In this document: positions 1 to 7,492 of the stretch, piece after piece
Layout of the letters: every line of letters begins with the position of its first letter
Numbering within the stretch: the first letter of the stretch is position 1
DNA from: Phycisphaeraceae bacterium
GTDB taxonomy: Bacteria > Planctomycetota > Phycisphaerae > Phycisphaerales > Phycisphaeraceae
Assembly (NCBI GenBank): GCA_029260675.1
Contig: JAJDCV010000285.1
Coordinates: 1 to 17,751, forward strand
Length of the DNA stretch: 17,751 bases
Direction: 5' to 3'
Made by a program: the position numbers and the translations under genes
Notes under the pieces: generated by a model
The model's database searches: none
Told to the model about the DNA's origin: nothing
The model's input: the letters and a program-made list of their open reading frames with translations, nothing else

Positions 1-892
1 CGGGTGGTTTTACTACTGTTACTCAACGGGGAGAGACATCCGGGTGCGGCGTTCGGCGGAGTTGCATCGGATCGGTGAGGGCGAGGAGACGGTGTTGTGG
101 CGGGCGCCAGAAGATGGGCCGAATTCACAAAACGTCTGGGCGCCGGAGATGCATCGGATTGGGGGGCGTTGGTATATCTACTTCGCTGCGGACGGCGGGG
201 ACAACCGGGATCATCGGATGTATGTGCTGCGTAGCGAGGGGGGTGAACCGGTTGGGCCGTATGAATTGACGGGGAAAGTCGCGGGGATGGCCAACCGTTG
301 GGCGATCGACGGGACGGTCTATCAGGCGTTGGGCGGCAAGCTGTATTTTATCTGGTCGGGCTGGCGGGGCGAAGAAAACGGCCAGCAGAACCTGTACATA
401 GCGCCGATGTCGGACCCGGTGACGGTTGAGGGTAAGCGTGTATTGATCAGTTCGCCGACGCACGATTGGGAGCGGGAGGGTGATCCGGATGTAAACGAGG
501 GGCCCCAAGTATTACACGTTGGCGATCAGGTGCATGTGATTTACTCCGCGAGCGGGGGTTGGACGGATGATTATTGTCTGGGCCGGCTGACACTCGTGGG
601 CGGTGACCCGCTTGAGCAAGGGGCGTGGGTGAAGCATGATCGGGCGGTCTTCTCGAAAACCGACAAGGTCTTCGGGCCTGGGCACGCGGGCTTCATCCAC
701 CTGGATAATGCCGAAGGTCCGGCCGACTGGATCGTTTACCATGCCGCGCGGTCAAAGGGTTCGGGCTGGGAGCGTGATATCCGGCTGCAGCCCTTCGCTT
801 GGGACCATGAGGACAACCCGGATTTCGGCGAGCCGATCCCACCGGGTGTACCGATCGTAATGCCGCGGGTACTTGAAAACGTCAGGAGATAA
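1..892 (+). CDS. GH43-type glycoside hydrolase (5' end outside window)
   Basis: The reading frame is open from base 2, with no stop before the TAA at 890-892. The gene therefore begins upstream, and the GTG at 44 is not its real start. About 296 residues are visible. Numbering from the first visible codon, WAPE is at 46-49, followed by a Tyr/Trp-rich strand (GRWYIYFAA). AIDGTVYQ contains Asp103, the likely pKa-modulating Asp, and VNEGPQVL contains Glu166, the likely general acid. These are the spaced blade motifs of five-bladed beta-propeller GH43 arabinofuranosidases/xylosidases. The general-base Asp should lie in the missing first blade, and the first visible residues (GWFYYCYSTG) fit the strand just after it. 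Expected role: removing arabinose or xylose side chains from plant or algal polysaccharide. Substrate and signal peptide cannot be judged. A GHL10-type gene follows after 4 nt, suggesting a shared transcript. Confidence 0.85.
   Translation, partial: GWFYYCYSTGRDIRVRRSAELHRIGEGEETVLWRAPEDGPNSQNVWAPEMHRIGGRWYIYFAADGGDNRDHRMYVLRSEGGEPVGPYELTGKVAGMANRWAIDGTVYQALGGKLYFIWSGWRGEENGQQNLYIAPMSDPVTVEGKRVLISSPTHDWEREGDPDVNEGPQVLHVGDQVHVIYSASGGWTDDYCLGRLTLVGGDPLEQGAWVKHDRAVFSKTDKVFGPGHAGFIHLDNAEGPADWIVYHAARSKGSGWERDIRLQPFAWDHEDNPDFGEPIPPGVPIVMPRVLENVRR
884..888 (+). promoter_or_regulatory. Ribosome binding site deciding the GHL10 start
   Basis: AGGAG lies 8 nt before the ATG at 897. It favours that ATG over the in-frame TTG at 873, which would add eight residues in front of the signal peptide. 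Confidence 0.7.
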
Positions 893-896
893 TGCG

Positions 897-2141
897 ATGA
901 GACACGGCTACTGGTTCGCACTTGTATTGATTCTTTGTTTGTACACAACGATGCCTGTCCAAGCGGCGAGGCGCGATGATGATACGCAGGTCCGCGCGTT
1001 GTGGGTGACGCGGTGGGACTACAAGACGCAGGGGGATGTGCGGAAGATCATGAAGAACTGTGCGGCGATGCGGTTTAACGTGGTGTTGTTCCAGGTGCGG
1101 GGCAACGGGACGGTGTTTTATCCGTCGCAGATCGAGCCCTGGGCGTGGGAGCTGACCGGCGAGGGGCTGGAGACGACCGGGAAGGACCCGGGGTGGGACC
1201 CGCTGAAGGTGGCGATCAAAGAAGCGCATCGTCGGGGTCTGGAGTTGCACGCGTATGTCAACGTGTTCCCGGCCTGGCGGTCGCAGAAGTTTCCGCCGCG
1301 CGACAGCGGGCAGTTGTGGTGGGAGCACCCGGACTGGTTCATGTGTGACGCGGCGGGGAACCGGATGATCCCACGCGATGCGGAGCTTGATGAAAAGGTA
1401 TCGCGTGACTGGTACAGCTTCATCAGCCCGGGTGTGCCGGCCGCGCAGGATTATCTGGCGGATCTGTTTGAGGAGTTGGTGAAGAACTACGACGTCGACG
1501 GTCTGCATTACGACTACATCCGTTACCCCAGGGAGATCCGGGAGGTGGCGGCGGGGTACGAGGATCGGGCGAAGAAACTTGGCAACTGGTCGTACGACCC
1601 GGTGAGTCTGGCGCGGTTCAGCAAAGATACCGGCGTCGCGGCGCCGGATCTTGATCCGGAGGCGTGGATCCGGTGGCGTGCGGCGCAGATCACGGAAATC
1701 ACACGGAAAGTCAGCGAGCGGGTGCGCAAGCATAAACCCGACATCATCATCAGCGCGGCGGTGATGTCGGACCCGGTTGATGCGTACAAGACGAAGCTGC
1801 AGGACTATCTGACATGGATGGACAAGGGGTATCTGGACGCGGCGATCACGATGAATTACACGGGGGATAGCGAGACGTTTACCAGGCGGTGCGAGGCATT
1901 GCTGGATCGTCGGCCGGGCCGGGGGTGGGTCGTGCCGGGGATGAGCTTTGGGAATGACGCGGGGGTGATCCAGGAGCAGGTCGGGATCACCCGCAAGCTC
2001 AAGGCCGACGGGTTTGCGGGGTTTGCTTATGCGCGGCTCTTTGATCGAGATAACGGGCACAAGCCGATGCCGTTGGCTGAGGAGCTGGCGGAGAGCGTGC
2101 TTGAGGGCAAGGCCAGGACGCCGTGGGGTAGTTCACGGTAG
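897..2141 (+). CDS. Secreted GHL10 (DUF187) glycosyl hydrolase-like protein
   Basis: This 414-residue protein is a family-10-like glycosyl hydrolase (GHL10/DUF187, TIM-barrel fold). It starts with a clear Sec signal peptide: a basic start, a hydrophobic core at about 5-18, and a VQA cleavage site after residue 23. The mature protein opens with RALWVTRWDY (33-42), where this family begins its first beta strand. GLELHAYVNVF is at 114-124, and the family hallmark DVDGLHYDYIRYP is at 199-211, with acidic residues at the barrel mouth. An HPDW motif (144-147) also fits. The protein should act outside the cytoplasm on carbohydrate, but the substrate of the family is poorly defined. I chose the ATG at 897 because of the AGGAG in front of it. 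It follows the GH43 gene by 4 nt, so the two are probably co-transcribed for glycan use. Confidence 0.85.
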   Translation: MRHGYWFALVLILCLYTTMPVQAARRDDDTQVRALWVTRWDYKTQGDVRKIMKNCAAMRFNVVLFQVRGNGTVFYPSQIEPWAWELTGEGLETTGKDPGWDPLKVAIKEAHRRGLELHAYVNVFPAWRSQKFPPRDSGQLWWEHPDWFMCDAAGNRMIPRDAELDEKVSRDWYSFISPGVPAAQDYLADLFEELVKNYDVDGLHYDYIRYPREIREVAAGYEDRAKKLGNWSYDPVSLARFSKDTGVAAPDLDPEAWIRWRAAQITEITRKVSERVRKHKPDIIISAAVMSDPVDAYKTKLQDYLTWMDKGYLDAAITMNYTGDSETFTRRCEALLDRRPGRGWVVPGMSFGNDAGVIQEQVGITRKLKADGFAGFAYARLFDRDNGHKPMPLAEELAESVLEGKARTPWGSSR

Positions 2142-2172
2142 GTGGTTTCCTGCTGTGTGTATGGGAGGATTA

Positions 2173-2190
2173 CGGGCCGTGTCCGGCCCG
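2173..2190. terminator. GC-rich hairpin after the glycosidase genes, possible terminator
   Basis: CGGGCC (2173-2178) and GGCCCG (2185-2190) form a perfect 6-bp stem around a 6-nt loop, about 30 bp after the GHL10 stop. No T tract follows, so intrinsic termination is doubtful; it could also be a pause or stability element. Confidence 0.3.
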
Positions 2191-2222
2191 GCTAAACGGG
2201 GGGTGAGTGGGCGGTCTGTATC

Positions 2223-2228
2223 TATAAT
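2223..2228 (+). promoter_or_regulatory. Perfect -10 box (TATAAT) upstream of the AP endonuclease
   Basis: TATAAT lies 40 bp upstream of the ATG at 2269, in an AT-poor region where it stands out. I find no recognisable -35 element at 16-18 bp. A start near 2235 would give a leader of about 34 nt. Confidence 0.35.
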
Positions 2229-2268
2229 GAATTGAGCACGTCGGCGTCCATTTCCCTAAACTCCGTGG

Positions 2269-3042
2269 ATGCGTATCACTACATGGAATGTCAACGGGCT
2301 GCGGGCGGCGTTGCGTAAAGGGTTTTCGGATCATCTTGATCGCGTGGGGCCTGACGTGTTGCTTCTGCAGGAGGTGCGTGCGTTGCCCGAGCAGTTGCCG
2401 ATGCCCTGGGCGGCGCCGGAGGGCTGGGACGTGCATTGGCACCCGGCGCAGAAGAAGGGTTACGCGGGGGTGTCGGTGTGGTCGCGTAAGCCGATGAAGG
2501 TGTTGGGGACGGGGCTGGATGAAAGCGATGAGGACCCGGAGGGGCGGGTGCTGCGTGTGAAGGTCGATGGGGTGCGGTTGGTGAGCATCTACCTGCCGTC
2601 GGGGTCGAGCGGGGATCACCGGCAGGTCGAGAAAGAAAAGTGGATGGCGCGGTTCATGCCCTGGGCGCGGGAGCTGGCGAAGTCGCGTGTGCCGACGGTG
2701 CTGGGGGGTGATTTTAATATTGCGCATACGGAGCGTGATATTTTTTACGCCAAGAGCAACGAGAAGACGTCGGGGTTTCTGCCGCACGAGCGGGCGTGGT
2801 TCGGGGAGTTGTTGGATGCGGGTTGGCGTGACCTGGTGCGCGAGCATCACGGGGAGGTGCAGGGGCCTTATTCCTGGTGGAGCAACCGGGGGCAGGCCCG
2901 GGCGTTGGACCGGGGGTGGCGGATCGATTACCTGCTGGCGAACCGGGCGGCGGCGAAGCGGTTTGAGGCGGCGGAAATCGACCGTGAGGCGGGGCTGGCG
3001 GTGTCGGACCACGCGCCGGTGTCGGTGGATCTGGTGGATTGA
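2269..3042 (+). CDS. xth: Exodeoxyribonuclease III / AP endonuclease (Xth family)
   Basis: This 257-residue protein is a full-length member of the exonuclease III/APE1 family, which cleaves DNA 5' of abasic sites and trims 3'-blocking groups in base excision repair in the cytoplasm. All core motifs are present. TTWNVNGLRA contains Asn7 and Asn9, LLLQEV contains the metal-binding Glu35, and IYLPSG contains Tyr108. GGDFN contains Asp148 and Asn150, WRIDYLLA lies near residue 220, and SDHAPV contains the terminal Asp247-His248 pair. Usual family length is about 250-270 residues, so nothing is missing. The ATG at 2269 has no good Shine-Dalgarno sequence but sits exactly where the first beta strand (MRITTWN) must begin. 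It stands alone, with a TATAAT upstream and a hairpin repeat downstream. Confidence 0.95.
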   Translation: MRITTWNVNGLRAALRKGFSDHLDRVGPDVLLLQEVRALPEQLPMPWAAPEGWDVHWHPAQKKGYAGVSVWSRKPMKVLGTGLDESDEDPEGRVLRVKVDGVRLVSIYLPSGSSGDHRQVEKEKWMARFMPWARELAKSRVPTVLGGDFNIAHTERDIFYAKSNEKTSGFLPHERAWFGELLDAGWRDLVREHHGEVQGPYSWWSNRGQARALDRGWRIDYLLANRAAAKRFEAAEIDREAGLAVSDHAPVSVDLVD

Positions 3043-3085
3043 TCGCCTTTTGATAAATACTTGTGCGTTCACCCGCGTCGCTGTA

Positions 3086-3106
3086 CCCACGTTCTAAGAA
3101 CGTGGG
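3086..3106. repeat. Dispersed hairpin repeat, copy 1
   Basis: CCCACGTTC (3086-3094) and GAACGTGGG (3098-3106) are perfect 9-bp inverted arms around TAA, followed by CTT. A near-identical element is at 9201-9221. It lies between the xth stop and the acylation cluster. It could be a REP-type intergenic repeat that also acts as a transcription boundary. No T tract follows, so a classical intrinsic terminator is not supported. Confidence 0.65.
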
Positions 3107-3151
3107 CTTTGCAGACAGATGGGGGTTAAAAAAAGGTGCGTGGCTGAATGA

Positions 3152-3180
3152 TTGCGGCGGGGTGTGCGTTGCCTTATTCT
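3152..3180 (+). promoter_or_regulatory. Possible sigma-70 promoter for the acylation cluster
   Basis: TTGCGG (3152-3157) and TATTCT (3175-3180) are separated by exactly 17 bp. Neither hexamer is perfect. A start near 3187 would give a leader of about 27 nt before the carrier protein ATG at 3214. Confidence 0.3.
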
Positions 3181-3199
3181 GGGCTGTTCACACACGATC

Positions 3200-3204
3200 G
3201 GGAG
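3200..3204 (+). promoter_or_regulatory. Ribosome binding site deciding the carrier protein start
   Basis: GGGAG ends 9 nt before the ATG at 3214. This supports a 78-residue carrier protein rather than a start at 3148, which would add 22 residues unlike any carrier protein N-terminus. Confidence 0.6.
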
Positions 3205-3213
3205 TTAAAAACC

Positions 3214-3450
3214 ATGAGCCAGACGCTCGAGCAGCTAAATGAAGTTTTCCAGGATGTTTTCGAGGACGACGATCTGGATGTCCAGGCGCAGACCAGCGCC
3301 AAGGACATCGATGAGTGGGACTCGTTGATGCACGTGAACCTGATCCTGGCGGTTGAGAGCCGGTTCGATGTGCGGTTTACCAGCACGGAGGTCGCGGCGC
3401 TTAAAGACGTTGGCGAGCTGATGTCACTGGTCGAGAAGAAGCAAGGCTGA
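3214..3450 (+). CDS. Acyl carrier protein
   Basis: This 78-residue acidic, helical protein has the phosphopantetheine attachment motif DSL with Ser37 (EWDSLMHVNL), followed by the helix-II pattern LILAVESRF. This is typical of acyl or peptidyl carrier proteins of about 75-85 residues, including DltC and FkbJ-type proteins. The prosthetic group on Ser37 would hold an acyl thioester in the cytoplasm. Its position directly before a methyltransferase, an FkbH enzyme and an MBOAT acyltransferase indicates a discrete carrier for a dedicated acyl group, not the fatty-acid carrier; no fab genes are nearby. Its stop overlaps the next ATG by one base (TGATG), indicating translational coupling. I chose the ATG at 3214 from its ribosome binding site and the family's normal length. 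Confidence 0.9.
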   Translation: MSQTLEQLNEVFQDVFEDDDLDVQAQTSAKDIDEWDSLMHVNLILAVESRFDVRFTSTEVAALKDVGELMSLVEKKQG

Positions 3451-4439
3451 TGCCCACCACACCCACCACGACCGGTAGCCGGCAGACCACTGGTTCACCC
3501 AGCGCCCCCGGTTCCCCGGCTGACAAGCCGTTGTTGGATCGGCTGTTCGAGTACGTCAAGGAGTCGCACCCGCGTTCGCTGCGCGGGTTGCTTGAGGCGC
3601 GGGGGCAGGACCCGGCACGGTTTGCCCGGATCGCTGAGCTTTATCTTCAGTGGCTGGTTCAGGCCCGAGGCGAATCGGGTATCGAGGCGGCGGCGGATGC
3701 GTTTGCGCAGTTCAGCACGGATGTGAACCTGGCGCAGGCGCGCTATGAGCGCGACGGGGCGTATGCCAACAAAAGTTTCGCTGAGGTCTACGAAGACCAC
3801 TACAGCGACGCGGAGGCGATGGACGGTTATCTCTGGGGGATCTACCTGACGAATTTTTTGTGGGCGCACCACTTCCAGATCATGACGTTCTTCCAGGACC
3901 GGTTTATGACCCGGCTAGGCGGTGACGCGAAGCTGGTCGAGATCGCGCCCGGTCACGGGGGTTGGGGTGTGTGGGCGCTGGCGCACATGCCTGAAGCGGC
4001 ATTGGAAGGTTACGACATCAGCCCGCAGTCGATCCAGATCGCCAACAGCGTCGCGGCGGCGGCGGGCGTGGGGGGACGGGCGACCTATGCGGAGAAGGAT
4101 GCGCTGGACCTTAAGCAGGTCGAGGCGGAGTCCGCGGACGGGTGCATCTGTAGCTTCCTGGTCGAGCACCTGGAAGACCCCCAGCATCTATATAAGGTGA
4201 TCGCACACCTACTAAAACCCAAGGGCATGGCGTTTATCACCGGGGCACTGACGGCGGCACAGGTCGACCATATCTACGAGTACCGGTACGAATCCGAATT
4301 GGTGACCATGTGCGAGAACGCCGGGCTGCGTGTGCTGGAGACCCTCTCGGCGAACCCGATGCGGACGCTGCCCAAGGCGAAGTTCATGCCCCGGTCGATG
4401 GCGTTACTCGTACAGAAGCGTGGGAACGAGATCTATTGA
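3450..4439 (+). CDS. Class I SAM-dependent methyltransferase
   Basis: This 329-residue protein carries a Rossmann-type methyltransferase domain in its second half. Motif I is LVEIAPGHGGWG (162-173). The ribose-binding acidic residue is Asp189 (GYDIS). CICSFLVEHLEDP (232-244) is the motif IV region, and LLKPKG (254-259) is motif VI. The helical N-terminal 140 residues lack a family I recognise and may set substrate choice. Residues 1-25 are Thr/Pro/Ser-rich and probably disordered, so a start further downstream cannot be excluded. The gene is coupled to the carrier gene by TGATG and lies 36 nt before fkbH. In methoxymalonyl-carrier pathways an O-methyltransferase (FkbG) acts beside FkbH and a carrier, so methylation of a carrier-bound hydroxyacyl group is plausible. 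Methylation of a sugar is the alternative. Confidence 0.85.
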   Translation: MPTTPTTTGSRQTTGSPSAPGSPADKPLLDRLFEYVKESHPRSLRGLLEARGQDPARFARIAELYLQWLVQARGESGIEAAADAFAQFSTDVNLAQARYERDGAYANKSFAEVYEDHYSDAEAMDGYLWGIYLTNFLWAHHFQIMTFFQDRFMTRLGGDAKLVEIAPGHGGWGVWALAHMPEAALEGYDISPQSIQIANSVAAAAGVGGRATYAEKDALDLKQVEAESADGCICSFLVEHLEDPQHLYKVIAHLLKPKGMAFITGALTAAQVDHIYEYRYESELVTMCENAGLRVLETLSANPMRTLPKAKFMPRSMALLVQKRGNEIY

Positions 4440-4475
4440 TCCGCATGCCTGGCCCAACACGGCTCTGGAGCCTTT

Positions 4476-6326
4476 ATGCCGATCGGTGACCTGTTTAAAA
4501 GATGCACAAGCCTGCGAAAGCAAGGCAAGGTCGAGGAGGCGCTTGGTCTGCTGGGTGATGCGCTGCGCCGGGGAGGGTTTACCGGCGAGCAGATCGACAA
4601 GGCTGGGCGGTTCATCCAACGTGAATTGAAAGACGATGCCGAAGCGCACCGTGTGCTGATCCTCGGGCAATGCACGACGACCTGGGTCGGCAACGCGCTG
4701 ACGGCGCACGCCTTCGGCCGGGGGATGGCGGTGACGGTTCACGACGGGGAATACGACAACGTGATGCAGGAGCTTTTGGCGGCTGCCTCGGTCGGCGGGC
4801 GGGTTGATACGGTGGTGTTCTTGCCGTGGCATCAGAGGTTGCTGGGTGGTGAGGACCGTTCGGCGTCGCGGCGTGTGAAGGACGAGGCGGCGTTCTGGGG
4901 TCAGGCCTGGTCGATCGCGCGGGGCCAACTCAAAGCGCGGGTTATCCAGGTTGGGTATGACGCAGACACCTCGGGACCGATGGGCACGCACCTGGGGGGG
5001 GCGGCGGGCGGCCCGATCGGATTGATCCGTGAAGCCAACCGGGCCCTGCGTAGCGCGCTGCCGAACGGCGGGTATTTTGTAGACCTGGAGCGGGTAGCCG
5101 GTGATTTTGGGCGCGATCGGTTTTATGATCCACGGCGGTATCACTGGACCAAGCAGCCGTTCAGCGAGGCGGGGGCTTCGTTACTCGGCGAGCGTTTGTC
5201 GGCGGCGGTCCGCGCGGTGACGACCGGGCCTAAGAAGGTATTGGTGCTTGATCTGGACAACACGCTTTGGGGCGGGGTGGTTGGAGAGACCGGGCCGTTG
5301 GGTATCACGCTGGGTGAGTCGCCGGACGGCGAGGCGTTCCGCGCGTTCCAACACTATGTCAAGGGGCTGGCTGATCGCGGCGTGGTGCTGGCTGTGTGTT
5401 CGAAGAATAACCACGATGATGCGTGTGAGCCGTTTGAGAAGAATCCGGACATGGCGTTGTCGCTTGAAGACTTCGCGGCGTTCGAGGCGGGTTGGGATCC
5501 CAAGCCCGCCGCGATCGAACGGATCGCGCAAACGCTTCGGCTGGGGCTGGATAGTTTTGTATTTTTCGATGACAACCCGGCGGAGCGTGAGCATGTCCGT
5601 CAGGCGTTGCCGGGGGTCGAGGTGGTGGACGTGCCGGAGGACCCGTCGGGTTACATCCGGGCGTTGGAGTCGGGCTGGTGGTTCGAGGCGACGCAGGTCA
5701 CCGGTGCGGACCGCCAACGTGCGGAGCAATACACCACCGAGCGTAAACGCCGCGATGCCGAGCAGTCGTTTACCTCGATCGGCGACTACCTTGGCTCGCT
5801 GGAGATGATCGGGGATGTCCGTGAGGTGGACGACGCGGATATGCAGCGTGTGGTGCAGTTGCTTGGCAAGACCAACCAATTCAACCTGACGACCCGTCGG
5901 CACACGGAGGAGCGGGTCCGCTCGATGCTGGCCAAGCCGGGTGCGGTCGGTCTGACGCTTCGGTTAAGCGACAAGTTCGGGGATCATGGGCTGGTGTCGT
6001 TGATGCTGGCGGTGCCGGGGGATGAGGGGGAAGCACAGGCGTTACGGATCGACACCTGGCTGATGAGTTGCCGGGTAATCAGCCGGACGGCGGAGCAGTT
6101 CATGCTCCAGTCGCTGCTTGATCACGCCAAGGAACGGGGGCACACGCGGATCGTTGGCGAGTACATCCCGACGAGGAAGAACCAGCTGGTCGTGGATCTT
6201 TATGTCCGCATGGGTTTCAGCCGGGTGGCGGAGCACGGCGATGGGCGGGTTGAGTACGGCGCTGATGTGACGGGTGTGGATTGCCCGGCGACGTATATCC
6301 GTCCGGCTGAGGTTGTCCGCGGATGA
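4476..6326 (+). CDS. FkbH-like HAD-IIIC family protein
   Basis: This 616-residue protein has the three-part FkbH layout. An N-terminal SGNH-like region (about 58-245) carries the family-typical RRYHWTKQPFSEAG (220-233). A HAD-IIIC phosphatase domain (about 252-400) has DLDNTLWGGVVGE (259-271; Asp259 nucleophile, Asp261), VCSKNN (307-312) and FFDDNP (363-368). A GNAT-like C-terminal domain (about 440-605) includes LLGKTNQFNLTTRR (462-475). Characterised FkbH proteins take 1,3-bisphosphoglycerate, dephosphorylate it and load a glyceryl unit onto a carrier protein. Cys308 in VCSKNN is the likely conserved thioester cysteine. The carrier gene two positions upstream is the obvious partner. The start ATG has TCTGGAG 5 nt ahead. 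The stop overlaps the MBOAT start (ATGA). No FkbI/FkbK-type dehydrogenases are nearby, so methoxymalonyl-carrier is not the expected product. Confidence 0.92.
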   Translation: MPIGDLFKRCTSLRKQGKVEEALGLLGDALRRGGFTGEQIDKAGRFIQRELKDDAEAHRVLILGQCTTTWVGNALTAHAFGRGMAVTVHDGEYDNVMQELLAAASVGGRVDTVVFLPWHQRLLGGEDRSASRRVKDEAAFWGQAWSIARGQLKARVIQVGYDADTSGPMGTHLGGAAGGPIGLIREANRALRSALPNGGYFVDLERVAGDFGRDRFYDPRRYHWTKQPFSEAGASLLGERLSAAVRAVTTGPKKVLVLDLDNTLWGGVVGETGPLGITLGESPDGEAFRAFQHYVKGLADRGVVLAVCSKNNHDDACEPFEKNPDMALSLEDFAAFEAGWDPKPAAIERIAQTLRLGLDSFVFFDDNPAEREHVRQALPGVEVVDVPEDPSGYIRALESGWWFEATQVTGADRQRAEQYTTERKRRDAEQSFTSIGDYLGSLEMIGDVREVDDADMQRVVQLLGKTNQFNLTTRRHTEERVRSMLAKPGAVGLTLRLSDKFGDHGLVSLMLAVPGDEGEAQALRIDTWLMSCRVISRTAEQFMLQSLLDHAKERGHTRIVGEYIPTRKNQLVVDLYVRMGFSRVAEHGDGRVEYGADVTGVDCPATYIRPAEVVRG

Positions 6327-7492
6327 GCCCGACGATCGACCTGACCACACCGGGGTTCTGGCTTGTCACGCTGCTGGCGTTGGCGTTGATGACGCCGATC
6401 ACACACGGGTCGCTACGGCGGTGGGTGTGGGCGGTTGTGAATGTGTTGTTCATCGCCTGGATGCTGAGGCTGCGTGTGGTGGAGGTGTTGGCGGGTGTGG
6501 CGGTGGCGCACCTGGCGTTGCGTATGTTGACCTGCCGGGGCTGGCGGGGCCCGGTCGCGGCGGCGGGTTTTGTTAGCGTTCTGTGTCTGTTCGTGCTGCA
6601 TAAGCTGCCGGGGTTGTCGCGTGAGATGGGTACGGGCGTGGTCAACCCGCTGCTGTTGACGGTGGGTTTTTCGTATGTGTTTCTGCGCCTGATCGATGCG
6701 GGGCGTGTGATCTATGAAGGCGGTCGGGCCCCGCCGAGCTTGCCGTCGACAATCAACTACCTGCTACCGTTCCACATGCTAGCGGCGGGCCCGATCCAGT
6801 CTTACGAGGATTTTGTCGACCAGCCAGCGGTGCCCAGGCCGATCTCGGCGGTGCAGGTGTTGGGAGGCGTCGAGCGGATCGCGTTGGGGCTGTTCAAGAA
6901 ATTTGTCGTCGCGTATGTGATCCAAAAAGTGTTCCTGACGGACTTCTACGTCACCGGGCCGTACTTCTTATTGGAAGTGCAGATGCACTACTTGTGGATC
7001 TACCTGGACTTCTCGGCGTACAGCGACATCGCGGTGGGGGTCGGTCGGCTGATGGGTGTGCACACGCCTGAGAACTTTGACAAGCCGTATGTGGCGCGGA
7101 ACATGATCGACTTCTGGGACCGTTGGCACATCTCGCTGTCGCGGTGGGTCCGACGGAACCTGTTTATCCCGATCCAGCTTGGCCTGGCGCGGCGGACGGG
7201 GGGCAAGCGTGCGTTGCTGATCGCGACGCTGGCGTTTACGGTGTCCTTTCTGCTGTGTGGGTTGTGGCACGGGATCAGTTGGCCGTTCTTCGCGTGGGGG
7301 GCGATGCACGCGGCGGGGCTGGTGATCACAAACGCCTACCGGCATTGGCTGACGCGGCGGCTTGGGAGCAAGGGCGTGAAGGCTTACAAAGCAAAACCGG
7401 GCTACCGGTTGTTAGCGCAGTTCCTGACGTTTCAGTACGTGGCGTTGTCGCTGGTTATCATCACCTACCCCTGGAAGGATCTGTGGTCGTGA
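6323..7492 (+). CDS. MBOAT family membrane-bound O-acyltransferase (DltB-like)
   Basis: This 389-residue polytopic membrane protein has about ten hydrophobic segments. It carries the MBOAT core: LPFHMLAAGPIQ (148-159), YLDFSAYSDIAVG (227-239), the NFDKPY block (251-256), FWDRWHISLSRW (264-275; His269), and GLWHGISWPFFAWG (313-326) with the expected catalytic His316. Bacterial MBOAT proteins such as DltB and AlgI move an acyl group from a cytoplasmic thioester across the membrane. Here the donor is predicted to be the carrier protein loaded by the FkbH enzyme. It is shorter than AlgI (about 500 residues) and close to DltB (about 400). Its C-terminus (YPWKDLWS) lacks the acyl-shuttle hexapeptide seen fused to AlgI-type proteins. 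That motif occurs instead on the next gene product. The start overlaps fkbH (ATGA) and the stop overlaps the microprotein start (GTGA). Confidence 0.95.
   Translation: MSPTIDLTTPGFWLVTLLALALMTPITHGSLRRWVWAVVNVLFIAWMLRLRVVEVLAGVAVAHLALRMLTCRGWRGPVAAAGFVSVLCLFVLHKLPGLSREMGTGVVNPLLLTVGFSYVFLRLIDAGRVIYEGGRAPPSLPSTINYLLPFHMLAAGPIQSYEDFVDQPAVPRPISAVQVLGGVERIALGLFKKFVVAYVIQKVFLTDFYVTGPYFLLEVQMHYLWIYLDFSAYSDIAVGVGRLMGVHTPENFDKPYVARNMIDFWDRWHISLSRWVRRNLFIPIQLGLARRTGGKRALLIATLAFTVSFLLCGLWHGISWPFFAWGAMHAAGLVITNAYRHWLTRRLGSKGVKAYKAKPGYRLLAQFLTFQYVALSLVIITYPWKDLWS
7473..7479 (+). promoter_or_regulatory. Ribosome binding site of the microprotein gene
   Basis: GGAAGGA lies 9 nt before the GTG at 7489, inside the end of the MBOAT gene. 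It supports GTG 7489 over the internal ATG at 7534, which has no such signal and would leave the membrane span with almost no cytoplasmic N-terminus. Confidence 0.6.

Noticed and set aside
882..2060. Long antisense frame of 392 codons opposite the GHL10 gene
   Set aside because: It is rich in Arg/Pro/His, as expected for the shadow of a high-GC gene, has no recognisable domain, and lies wholly opposite a well-supported secreted enzyme.
2170..3090. Antisense frame of 306 codons opposite the AP endonuclease gene
   Set aside because: Its composition (RRH/PRP-rich) is typical of a shadow frame, while the + strand has every ExoIII motif.
3148..3213. Longer N-terminus for the acyl carrier protein from ATG 3148
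   Set aside because: The added 22 residues do not resemble a carrier protein, and GGGAG supports the ATG at 3214.
3214..6326. Methoxymalonyl-carrier pathway of a polyketide cluster
   Set aside because: FkbH, a carrier and a methyltransferase are present, but no FkbI/FkbK-type dehydrogenase or polyketide synthase is visible, and the cluster continues into MBOAT and export-side genes.
7123..7488. Upstream extension of the microprotein reading frame to a start at 7123
   Set aside because: This part overlaps the MBOAT core in another frame and its translation looks like noise. The GTG at 7489 has a ribosome binding site and gives the DltX-sized protein.
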